From Tetraselmis striata (Eukaryota; Chlorophyta; Chlorodendrophyceae; Chlorodendrales; Chlorodendraceae), in the NCBI GenBank assembly GCA_006384855.1, contig VCJN01001501.1:22773-86772 (forward strand): a DNA stretch of 64,000 nt. The letters run 5' to 3'. This document shows positions 22,001 to 32,199 of this stretch, one piece after another (within the stretch, counting starts at the first letter, position 1; each line of letters starts with the position of its first letter). The translations under genes and the position numbers were made by a program. A model generated the notes under the pieces. The model was not told the DNA's origin. It saw nothing but the letters and a program-made list of their open reading frames with translations, and ran no database searches.

Positions 22001-25000
22001 GACGCACCGCCCGCTGAGGACGCCCGCCTTGGAGCCCAGCAGCTCGATCATCTTGCCCACCGTCATGCGCGAGGGGAAGCCGTGCGGGTTCATGATGAGG
22101 TCCGGGCACACGCCCGCCTCGCTGAAGGGCAGGTCCTCCTGCCGCACGATGGTGCCCACCACACCCTTCTGCCCGTGCCGGCTGCTGAACTTGTCGCCGA
22201 GCTCCGGGCGGCGCGTGTGGCGGACCAGAACCTGCGCGGCACATGAAGATAGCGGGTTTTGGTTGGGGGAGGGGGGGGGGGGGGGGTCGCAGGACGGTCA
22301 GCACGGCACCGGGCTGCCGCGAGCACCAAGCCGCCATCAAGCCACTGCAACAGGTGATACCAGGCAGGCCCCAGCGCCGAGCCGCCGGCCCTACAGCCCG
22401 CCCCCTCACCTTGATGTTGAACTGGTTCTCGTCGTTGGTGGTCAGCAGCACGCGGTCAATCACGCACTGCTCCCCTGCCGCGCCCTTGTACGTCTGCGGT
22501 GTGGGCCTGTACATGCTGTCGGGCGTGTTGTCTGCCGCGCACATGCCAGGCGGGCGCACAGGGAGTCAGCGCCGCTGAAACAAACAACCTCACCGCATCC
22601 TCCTCCCTGCATGCCACGTCGCCACAACAACGTCCCGCCTGGCCCTAAACCCGAAACCTAAACCCATGTGCAGAGCGAAGTAGGAGGGGGGGGGGAGGGG
22701 GGGGGCTCTTGGGGGCGCACTCGGGTTGGCCACCGGGTCGCGAGTGTTGATCGGCGACTGCTTGTTGATGTAGACGTCGCCGGGCTGGATGACCTCCCCC
22801 ACGCACGCAATGCCGTCCTTGTCCAGCAGCTTGAACTTGCCCTGCGGGCGCGAGGCCGCGCCCTGCAGCATGGGCGCCACGATGCGGTCGCTTGTGCGGT
22901 TGGCGTACTTCTTTATTTGCGCGCTGTACCTGCGGGCAGCGGGGACCCGGCGGCGGATGGCCCCTCAGCGCCCGGGCCAGAGATGCGCCCCGGCACGCAT
23001 CGCTGTGCGCGGTGCACTGAACGCAAGTGACCGTGGCAGCGGCAGTGCGGCGCGGTGGAGGCTCACTTGCGTAGCACGATGCAGCGTCCAAAGCCGCGAT
23101 CCAGGGAGGACTTGTTCATCACGATCGCGTCCTCGATGTCGTACCTGCGGGTGAGGAGCAGCAGCGGGGGCAACCGCGTCTTATTAAGCCATTATATGGA
23201 GGCGCCCACTGCATTTCGGGACATCGACAGCAGGCGCTTTTGGAGCAGCACTTTCTGTTTATGTGATTATGAATTGGCAATGCTCTGCTTTTGCACATTG
23301 GCAGTCCATACCTATAGATATATACATACACAAATATGTATATACATAAGTATGTATGTATGTATGTGTATGTACATAGGTATGTATGTGTAAACATATG
23401 TGTATGCATGCATGCATGCATGCATGCATGCATGTATGTATGTATGTCATGTATGTATGTCATGTATGCATGTATGTATGTATATACATATGTGTACGTA
23501 CGTACGTACGTACGTACGTATGTATGTATGCATGTATGTATGTGTATGTACATATGTATGTATGCATGTCTAAATGTATGTACATGAATATGTATGTATG
23601 TAGATGCATACATATGTATGTATATACATGCATGCATGCATGCATATATACATACAAACATACATACGTATATGTATATTTACCGTTTAGCATGAAAGAC
23701 TAATCGGGAATAAAGTTAAAGGAAATTTCAAATATGTATGTATGTGTGTATGCGTTCATGCAGGTCACCTGACAGGTGGACAGCCGAGTAGAGACGCTGC
23801 CATTGACAAGCCAGCACGCCAGGCTGGAGTCATAGTGCCTGGGCGGTGGGCGGGCGCACTCACCCGCTGTAGCTCATGACCGCAACCGTGGCGTTCTGGC
23901 CCGCCCCCAGGCGGTCGTAGCCCACCAGCTCGATGGTGCGGGTGGTGAGCAGCGGGCGCTGCGGGTAGGCGAGCAGGTACAGCAGCGTGTCCATGCGGTT
24001 GAGCTGGTTGTACGCGATGTTGCCCATCGCCTGCTTGCCCATGGCGCACTGGTACGTGTTGCGTGGGGACTGGTTGTGGTGCGGGTAGGGGATGAGGCCC
24101 GCGCAGACGCCCAGGATGGTGAAGGGCTCGATCTCCAGGTGCGTGGTCTGCCGGCCACAGTACGACTCGTACAGCGCCACCAGGCTGTTGTTCTCCTCGT
24201 TCACGTCCAGGTACTCGATCAGCCCCTCGCGAAGGAACGAGTTAAAGTGCATGCGCCCCGCCTGCGGAAAGAGGGGAGGGGGGGGGGGGGGGGGGGGAGG
24301 CGGAGCCAAGGCACGCCACATGTCGGCGGGCGTATCCGCACAGGCGCCCAAGAGCGCCCTGGACCCGGCCCCATGGGTGGACGAGGCAATGTGATTGCCA
24401 GGAGCGCAGCGGCGGCTCATGTCCTTCCAAGGGTTGCGAGGAAACGGGATGAGGTGCAGGAGCGTGCGTGGGAAGCAACGGGGCGCGGAGAGGGAACCAT
24501 GGCCATTCCCTCCCGGCACGCACCACACCGGTACCGCATGCTTTTGGTGACGAGTGCTATTATGACATGCGCCCATGCGCGTACGGGGGGCCGCGCGGGA
24601 AGAGGAGCACCGCGAATAGGGGGCTGCCCTTCCTGCCAGAGGTCAAATGTAGACGAAAATACGGCAGAAGTATAGCCGATAGTCTTGTTATAGGCTGCAC
24701 GCAAGCCCAACCTGGGGCTTGTGCTAAGGGCTCTTACATGTGTGTCGGCAAAGATACATCCACGGGTTTGAGAGCGGGAACCCGGCGTAAATTGCCGAAA
24801 TAGGAAAGTCACAGCGCAGCATTTCACACGTCAAGGGTGGGGTGATCGCCACTGTCCGGCGCTGGGCCGCACACACCTTGAGCGCCTGGATGTGCGCGTC
24901 CGTCACGCGCGGCACTCCGCCGTCGCAGATGATGAGGGGGCGGCACACTCGGCCGCCGTCGCTCGCCACGTGCAGCGTGTTCTGGATGACGTACACGCTG

Positions 25001-26958
25001 ACAAACTCGCCGATGCAGCCGGAGCGGCGCAAGTTCCTGCAAAGGGGGGGGGGGGGGGGGGCCCCGCCCGCCGCAATGAGGCGGCCGCCAGGGTGACATT
25101 GACACCGACGGATACCCGTACCAGCCAGGGCTGTGCGCCAGTCCTTTCAAGCTACAGGGTGCAACTTGACCTCATGCAAGCCGGCTCGGCTGATGTTCAC
25201 GACCCTCAGGAAATACGCAATTCAGGGAAACGGGTGTGTGTGTGTGGGGGGGGGGGGGGGGGTGGGGGGCGTGCAACCATCCTAAGCTAACGCCACCTAA
25301 AGACCGTGAGACCTGCCACATTCAGATGGGGTGACCAGGTAACCTGGGGAAACATACCTCTGGCGACACAGAATGGCATGAGTTGACATACTCCTACACG
25401 ATCTTAATCGAGTCGGCTACATAAATCGAGTCGGCAATCTCAATAGAGTCGGCATACGTGACGCTGTGACCATTACGCGCGATTGTGAAATTGCGGTAAG
25501 TCGGCGCACTGTGGACATCCTAACAGCACTGATTGATACGAGCAGACGCAGGGACTGGGCGCGGCAGGGGGGAGGGGGGGGGGGGGGGGGGGAACCTCAG
25601 CTGCGCGGCGAACTTGAGCGGGCGGCGGTGGATGCCAAGGAGCGTGCCGTTGAGGAAGACCATCGCGCTGTGCCGGTCGTGCAGCTCCGCGCCGCTGATG
25701 AGCGTGCTCGCCTCCACGCCCAGCGTGTACGCCAGCTGCGCGATCGGCCCTTCCTCCTCGTCCGTCGTCACGTGCGTCATGAGCGCCAGGTTCTTCACCA
25801 GCCCGCACGCCTCGCCCTCCGGCGTGTCCGCGGGGCAGAGCATCCCCCACTGGCTGGGCTGCAGGGCGCGCGGCCCGCTCACCTGCACCCCCCCAAACAA
25901 GGCGGCAACACCGTCAGCGCGGGCAGGTAGCAGCGCCTGTGTGGCAGCGCCCGGCCCGGCCGGAGTGGCCTCCCACCGCACCAGCCGATCCATGCTCAGC
26001 GCAATCACCCCCGTGGCAACGGACCCATGTTCCCCCCTCCCCCCCGCCTTGCACACTGGCACACATAGTCGCTAGCTGTTACAACGAAAACGATTGGCTT
26101 GTCGCAGCTGTCTCGTCAGTCTGTGAGCCTCCTCGGGTTTGAGCGGACTCTGTGCACTGTTGTGGGCTGCCAACTTTTGACGTTTTATGCATCGTCGAAA
26201 TTCCGCTTGCTGCGCGATCGGCATTATTCGGCCGACCCGGAGGATCCCCTAGTCGTACCGCGGATCTTTATCGTGTTGCAAAAGAATCTGTCACGTGATG
26301 ATTATGATGCTCTCTTGCCGTTTGGGAGACAGGAGAAACTAACAACCCTGCCTATGCGCAGACTAAAGAAACGGAGTACCAAGGGGAACATCCTAGAATC
26401 CCGCTTTCATTTCGACACCGCGGATGCTGCTTTGTCAAGGCGAGCCCGATCGATGTGGAAGGCGAGTTTCCGTTATCCCGCGGCTACAAGCTGTGCGGGA
26501 ATGGCTGAGGGCGGCCCAACGGGGCAGGGAGCAGTGGGCGGCGAGGACAGTTGCTAGACGGCGGTATAGGGCCACCAGGTGGGTGGGAGAGGGGGGAGGG
26601 GAAGGGGGGGGGGGGGGGGGGAGGGGGGACGACCTTGCGCGTCTTCTCAAACTGCGACGTGATGCGGGTCATCATGCCCAGCGCGCTGATGAAGGACAGC
26701 CTAGAGAGGACCTGCCGGGTGTGAAAGCAAGGGGGGAAAGGGGGGGGGGGGGGGGGGCGGTCATGGGCTCGATTCCGTGAGAAGGTGAGCTCCATCCATG
26801 CTCCATCCGTAGGGCCTGCAGTCAAGCTGGCCGGCTGGCGTGACTGCACCTGCGTCACGCCTTTCCGCTCCATGCGGAAGCGCTTGATGGTCCAGTTGCC
26901 AGAGCTTTGAGCCAACGTGAGGAGAGGTGACGGTACGGAGTGATGGGAAGGGTTTTTT

Positions 26959-26991
<33 letters not shown>

Positions 26992-29900
26992 AGGGGGGCA
27001 CAATGAGGTGTGTTCAGCGGAAAGGCGAGGAGCGGTGGGTGCACGGACGGAGGGGCTTCCGCGGACAGCAGATGGCCGTGGTGGCTGCGTTAACGCAGGT
27101 AAGGTTCCGCGAGTGGCGCAGAGCCGCCGCACCTGATGGCGTGCTCCAGGCCGTAGGAGATGGTGTCTTGCCTGATGCACTTGACGATGTCAAACTGCGT
27201 GGCGCGGTTGGCCTTGGACAGCACCGCGTCCGCCTGGCGCTTGAGGTCCGAGTTGAGCCGCTTGAAAAGGTCCTCGAACAGCAGCGCCAGCAGGCCGCCC
27301 GCCAGCTCGAGGCGCTTGTTGCCGTAGTAGTCGCGGTCGTCCACGGCGCTGGAGTCCAGCATCGCCAGCAGCATCTTGCGCACCATCAGCGCCAGGTACA
27401 CCACCTGCGCACACCGCGACAGTCAACCGGGCTCGCGCGGCTCCCAACAAGCGGCCACACGGTTCAACATTTCGCCCCATTGGGTCGGGAATGCCGTAGT
27501 GAGCGACCACAAGCGACGTTGGCCATATTCGCTGGACCGTGTCTGTCAATGTTACTCTCGGCTAGTACGTAGCAGTATTATGTTGCTTCCCCAAAGGAAC
27601 ACAAAACACCGAAGCCGCTGGTGGTCGCCCGAGGACCAGCCGCAACTTTTGTGGTGCAGTATTTTTGATGTATTTGTGTATTGTGGTTGTGTACTACGTT
27701 TGCCGCTTCGCAGAGGGAATGAGGGGGTGGGGCGGGGGCAATAATTATGTAATGACCCAAAGTGTTTTCTGGGCACAGGAGTCAACAGTCAGCCAAGTCA
27801 GCATAGCGGTACAGTGCAAGTCGATAGCCACAGCGCATTCAACAGTGCTAGCCCCCACATGCTTTCAAGCCATTGCCGAGGAGCAGGACCGCGTGACCTG
27901 GATGACCAAGGGGGCGGGGGGCGGACAGGGGAAGCCAGGGTCCAAGGGGGATGCGCACCTTCTGCTGGAAGTTGAACAAGACGACGGGCACGTGGCACAG
28001 CACCACATTGGCGAGGATGTCGCGCGCCTCGTCCACCTTGGACCGCGTGCGGCGCTGGTACATCTGCCGCGCCGTCTTCACCTTGGAGCCTGGGCAGCGC
28101 GGCGCGGGCAGGCCGGTCATGGCGGCTCGCGAGCAAACAGAGGGAGAGGGAGGGAGGGAGGGGAAGGGTGTGTCGGACGCCGGGGCACATCTGGGGTGTG
28201 GAGTAGTTCCAGGCGAGGAGCATAATAGACCGCACAGTGTAGTCAGTTTTGCCCGGGGCTTGCGCGATGCCACAACAAATCTACTTGCGGCGTAGTGCCC
28301 CGCGCAAATCCCCTGAGACCTGCCCTGCCCACGGCGGGGTACCACATATGAATGCCCCCTGTGAATCGCTCACATGGCATACCCCCCTCAAGGGGTTGGC
28401 TCAGGGAACTCTCCGGTACACTCAAGGTCTTGGGTCCGATTCCCCTTTGACAGCCACATATAATGCCACATGAGCCACCCATATGGGCTGTATGTGGTGC
28501 CCCGCTGATAGGTTAGGGCGGGTCTCAGGGTATGAGCCCCTGGATTCTAGGGTTTCCAACCCCTTACCCGTGGCGCGGCAACCCGTATTGGGCACTACGT
28601 CAATCGACCCAGTGTGGAATGTAGTTCCCGCAGTACATGCCACGGGGCAGCAAGCAAGCAAATCAAAGGCTCCGCCCGCGGCGGCATGAGACCTCATGCA
28701 AAACCCCGGGGTTCTCCGCCCAGAGCGGAGGTTTTGCTGTTGCTTGCTTGCTGCCCTGTGGCATGTACTGCGGTAACTACATTCTACATGAGGTCACTTG
28801 TCGTGAAAAGCGGCCCAGAAGACATGCGTGGCAAGAATTAGCTGACCGCTCATGATGGTGAGCGGTGCAACGAAATTCGTCATGGGGTTCATAGACAGTG
28901 GCTACTCTATACTATAAGGGGGGGGTGTACGTATGGATTGCGGGTCAATGAATAGTGGTAAGCTCATGATGGTGGGCCGCGCAACGCAATTCGCCATGGG
29001 GTTCGTAGACAGTGACTACTCTATACTTGAAAGGAGGGGGGTTCCGTATGGATTGCGTGCCCTGCGCTAGGCGGGCATATGCTTCAGGAATGCACCTATG
29101 TGAGGTAGAACTGCGTATAAACCGATATCCCGGCAGCTGCGGTATAAACAAATCTTACTGGTGTCAGACATGTTGAAAGAGCGCTTTCCGGCCTACGGGC
29201 GGATGATTTCGGGTGCCGGGCGCGACTGGGAGCTGCACGGAAGCACGCGAGACGTGCGCGATACGGATGGGTGCACCAAATGGTTCATAAGCAACGCCGC
29301 TGTGCCGCTGTGAAGCTGCAACCGGGTCCTGGGCGCTGGCTATACGGCTCAGGGAGGGCGTTGGGGATCTTTTATCAAGGTTTAGGTTTTCAAAACAAAA
29401 CCCTAAAATCCTAAAGCCCTAAGACCCGTACATGCCCCACTGCGACTTGGTGGGTGTAGCTGTGCGCGAGGTGCAGCAAGTACTAGTTTGGAGAGGAGGA
29501 GGAGGTGGGGAGGGAGGAGGGAGGAGGGGGGGGGGGGGGGGGGGGGTTACCCAGAAAGTCGAGCGCCTGGTGTCGCGTGAAGACCTTCAGAGCCTTGCAG
29601 TCCTGGATCGAGGGGCTGAGCAGGTTGGCAAAGCCCGCCTCCTGGCCCACCAGCTGCACAAACTCCTGGTCTGACTCCACGCCCATCGCCCGCATGACCA
29701 CCGCAATTGGGATGTCGTCGCTGCGGGGGGGGGGGGGGGGGGTGGGTCAGGCAGCAATCTCGTGGGCGGCTGGCGGGTGATTGTGGGCACCTGGGAGTCA
29801 AGCGAGGCGGCGCTGGCCGAGACAGGCGCCGGAGTCGTAGTCACCCAGCTGCATTCGCCATCGGCGCGCGGCCGCCGGCTCGGCGGGGCTGTGCTCGTAG

Positions 29901-30773
29901 TTGCCCCGTTGGGCGGGCACCGCGGCGGTTGCGGATGCTGAGGAACCGGGGGGGGGGGGGGGGGGAGGGGGTCACCTGAAGGCATTGTGCTTGAGGAAGA
30001 GCCTGCCGTGCTTGACGATCACGTTGGTCTTGGACTTGCGCTCGTGAGTGGAGCTGGTGACGGAGGACATCACCTGGCCGTGGCTGTCCAGGTCGATGAT
30101 GATGCGGTTCTTGGACAGCTGCTCCTGGATCAGGATCACCTTCTCCGTGCCCTGCGCCCGCCCCCACGCTGCGTCAGCCTCCTCCATGCCCGCCACAGCC
30201 CCCCCATCCCCAATCCCCCCCCCCCCCCCCCCTCTCCACCTCTCCTCCTTTGCCCCAGCACATGCAGCGGCCCTACCTTCACCACAAAGTAGCCGCCCGG
30301 ATCCAGGGGGCACTCGCCCAGCCGCGCCAGCTCAGGCTCCGACTTTCCCTGCGCCGAGCCAACACCGCATAACGCCGCTCAGCGCCGACCAGCGCATCGC
30401 CTGCAGCAAAGGTGCCGATGCCCATGGGCTGCACATCCCTGCACCGAAGAGACAGCTGGATGTGGGCAGTGCCCTGACGGGAGCCTAGAGCAGGGGGGTG
30501 CCAGATGCAAGCATAGCTTGACGTCTTCGCGCGTCCTCGCACGGTCCGTGTAGCGATACTGTGATCCATGCTGCCTTCAATGCTCGCATGTGCACAGGAT
30601 ATGTATATATGCACCGGTATGTGTACATGCCTGTCCCCCCACAGAGAAGACACACCAAGACAGAGACAAGCACACCTACACGCGCATATACTCGTATACA
30701 TGCTGGTACATGTGCGTATGTGTATGTATACTTGTCCCTGTCTTGATGGGTGCGTGCGTTCGTATTTTGAGAA

Positions 30774-30806
<33 letters not shown>

Positions 30807-31538
30807 CTCTACCTTGAGCACGCATCGGTCGCTGCGCAGCATGATGGGCAGCCGGCCAATGACGAGCGCGCCCTGCCCATTCTTCCCCTTGCGCACCACG
30901 ATCTCCTTGCCGCGCGTGTACTCAACGTCCACGCTGATCGGCGCCGCGTACGTCATGTCGCGCAGCCGGCACTGCTGCGGCGTGATGTCCTCCACGATGT
31001 AGTTCTCCTCGATGCTGGGCTTGCCGACGTAGATGTCCAGGTACCTACCATCACAGGCCAAGGACCGGGTCACTCACCACCCAGCATTGACAATTTAACT
31101 CTGCTCTTCGGCTATCCCAGACGTATGCGCCAGCCCCCATGCCACATCCCGTCAGGGTGTGCTGTCCAGGTCCGCGTTTCGGATAAGAGAGTTGGGAGGG
31201 GAGGGGGCAGAAGGGGAGGGAAGGGCGGGGTGGGGGGTTTACTTGAGGTAGAAGTTTGGATCGCAGTCGCACACGACACGCTGGTTGCCCTTGGCGCGCA
31301 CTATCTTCTTTATCTCGTGGTTGATGAGGTAGTTGAAGGAGTCGATATGCTGCTTCACCAGCCCGCGCACCTTGAGGAACGCGGGCAGCAGCTCGTACTT
31401 GTCCTTTACCGTCGGGATGGGCGCCAACAGCTTGGACGGGTCCTTGGCAAGCACCTCCTCTGCGGAAGCGGGCGCCCCGCCGCTGCCGTCGTCGTCCGCC
31501 TTATCGGCGCTGCCGCCGTCGACGCCGCCCTTCGCCAT
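19013..31538 (-). CDS. POLR3B: RNA polymerase III second-largest subunit RPC2
   Basis: Catalytic-core subunit of nuclear RNA polymerase III, which makes tRNAs and 5S rRNA. Nineteen exons close in phase: 31538-31243, 31044-30813, 30348-30277, 30151-29976, 29720-29551, 28089-27959, 27404-27133, 26904-26850, 26711-26634, 25882-25596, 25036-24877, 24261-23864, 23144-23067, 22929-22721, 22531-22410, 22231-22008, 21323-21196, 20200-20114 and 19356-19013, for 1,172 residues (family about 1,130-1,150). Landmarks are [20 protein letters not shown] near the start, [49 protein letters not shown], the [17 protein letters not shown] block (about 777), [12 protein letters not shown] (about 924-935) and [20 protein letters not shown]. 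The RPC2-type family call, rather than RPB2 or RPA2, rests on the N-terminus and C-terminus. The C-terminal zinc site reads C1115, C1118, C1133 and H1136 where Cys is usual. Most introns hold sense-strand C tracts. Confidence 0.95.
19463..19522. repeat. Telomere-like CCCTAAA/ CCCTGAAA variants, POLR3B intron 18
   Basis: A run of degenerate heptamers (AACCCTAAAACATAAACCC, CTGAAACCAAACCCTAAAAC) inside the last intron. Similar short runs occur in intron 17 (21,019-21,052), intron 14 (22,641-22,668) and intron 5 (29,380-29,425). Confidence 0.65.
21019..21052. repeat. Telomere-like motifs, POLR3B intron 17
   Basis: TAGGGTCTAGGGTTTTACGG followed by GGTTTAGGGTTGAAGGG: degenerate TTTAGGG units. Confidence 0.6.
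21130..21172. repeat. C tracts on plus strand, POLR3B intron 17
   Basis: Two C runs separated by short T-containing spacers. On the gene's sense strand these are G tracts, one of two clear exceptions to the C-tract polarity of the other introns (the other is 30,216-30,233, intron 3). Confidence 0.7.
22641..22668. repeat. Telomere-like motifs, POLR3B intron 14
   Basis: CCCTAAACCCGAAACCTAAA, degenerate heptamers in the same orientation as at 19,463. Confidence 0.5.
23300..23660. repeat. Tetranucleotide microsatellite (TGTA/TGCA/CGTA), POLR3B intron 13
   Basis: About 360 bp of ATGT, ATGC and ACGT tetramers in blocks, including seven or so tandem GCAT and six ACGT units, in the intron between exons 12 and 13. 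Long Tyr/Ile/His/Met-rich frames over it on both strands are artefacts of the repeat. Confidence 0.9.
24628..24742 (-). repeat. Intronic interspersed repeat, copy 3
   Basis: Reverse complement of the family at 2,958-3,056: CAGCCTATAACAAGACTATC, then TCGTCTACATTTGACCTCTG and GCAGG. Lies in the intron between POLR3B exons 11 and 12. Confidence 0.6.
28395..28450 (+). repeat. tRNA-like A/B boxes, possible SINE head
   Basis: TTGGCTCAGGGAACTC resembles an internal pol III A box, and 35 nt later GGTCCGATTCC differs at one base from the B-box consensus GGTTCGANTCC. No cloverleaf closes around them, so this is not called a tRNA gene. It lies in POLR3B intron 5. Weak evidence. Confidence 0.25.
28617..28786. 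repeat. Foldback (inverted repeat) in POLR3B intron 5
   Basis: The left arm (about 28,617-28,663) contains CGCAGTACATGCCACGGGGC then AGCAAGCAAGCAAA; the right arm (about 28,740-28,786) is its near-perfect reverse complement (TTGCTTGCTTGCTGCCCTGT, GGCATGTACTGCGG). Arms are about 46 bp with a 76-nt loop, itself containing a small CGG-rich hairpin. It could be a MITE-like element; no target duplication was found. Confidence 0.75.
28849..29066. repeat. Tandem duplication, about 123-bp unit, POLR3B intron 5
   Basis: Two copies beginning CTCATGATGGTG-GC and containing ATTCGYCATGGGGTTC, TAGACAGTG-CTACTCTATACT, a short G run and GTATGGATTGCG, at about 28,849 and 28,972. Confidence 0.8.
29380..29425. 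repeat. Telomere-like motifs, POLR3B intron 5
   Basis: TTTAGGTTTTCAAAACAAAACCCT followed by AAAATCCTAAAGCCCTAAG, written here in parts: facing degenerate heptamers. Confidence 0.5.
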
Positions 31539-31546
31539 CGAGCCGA

Positions 31547-31574
31547 CCCCCCCCCCCCCCCCCCCCCCCCCCCC
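31547..31574 (-). promoter_or_regulatory. 28-nt G tract in POLR3B 5' leader
   Basis: On the sense strand an unbroken run of 28 G ends 8 nt before the start codon (positions about -9 to -36). In RNA such a tract could fold into a G-quadruplex and affect scanning. The sequence shows the tract directly; being transcribed and regulatory is inference. Confidence 0.5.
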
Positions 31575-31991
31575 GCCCCAACGAGACCCACCGGCGCGCC
31601 GCCTCCGCAGGTGCGAGCGCAGACCTCGCTAGTGCACGCCACGCCCGGCCACTAGCAGGCAGATATGCTGCAGCTCGAGAAAATTCAGGATATAGCTGTG
31701 TTGAGACGCGTGCGAAGGTGACCACGCTGCTGGGCTCATCGATATGGGCTGGGAGGGCGGCGCTGCCCCCATCGCCGGCTTCCACACTACTGCTTTGCCC
31801 GCCGCCTGGCCTGTGATGCTAGAAGCCGCGGTGTAGCCGCCGGGGGGAGGGGGGGGGGGAGGTCCCGTACCCGTACAGTAAGAATCTCGTCTATGTATGG
31901 TTATTTTTTCATTAGAACCGAGCAAATAAGGGTGTGTCGCTAACTACATATAGCGACTACGGATAATATGTTAAGACCCATATGAAAACGT

Positions 31992-32180
31992 GACACATGT
32001 GCACATGTGTCGCCTGAGGACACATGTGCACATGTGTCATGTTGCTTTTGACACATGTGCACATGTGTTGCCTCGTGACACATCTGCATAATTATGCGTC
32101 CAAATCAAAACGACACATATGCACATGTGCTAGCATATGTCATTTTCTTGCTGATCACGACACATGTGCACATGAAGCAT
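31992..32180. repeat. Array of 20-bp perfect palindromes
   Basis: GACACATGTGCACATGTGTC, a perfect 20-bp palindrome, occurs exactly at 31,992-32,011 and 32,019-32,038, with one mismatch at 32,050, and as degenerate or half copies at about 32,077, 32,112 and 32,159. It lies about 450 bp upstream of POLR3B. No ORF overlaps it. Confidence 0.85.
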
Positions 32181-32199
32181 GAACAGTATGGCTCATGTG

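Noticed and set aside
21933-22559. 208-codon minus-strand frame read as one exon
   Set aside because: It crosses from POLR3B exon 15 through an intron into a wrong frame of exon 16; splicing restores the conserved frame.
23119-23703. Long frames rich in Tyr, Ile, His, Cys and Met on both strands
   Set aside because: They are translations of the tetranucleotide microsatellite in a POLR3B intron and are equally open on both strands.
28617-28786. Rho-independent terminator
   Set aside because: The hairpin is far too long, lies in a eukaryotic intron and has no U tract.
31992-32180. CRISPR array
   Set aside because: Repeats are palindromes with 7-27 nt uneven gaps and no conserved spacer length, in a eukaryotic genome.
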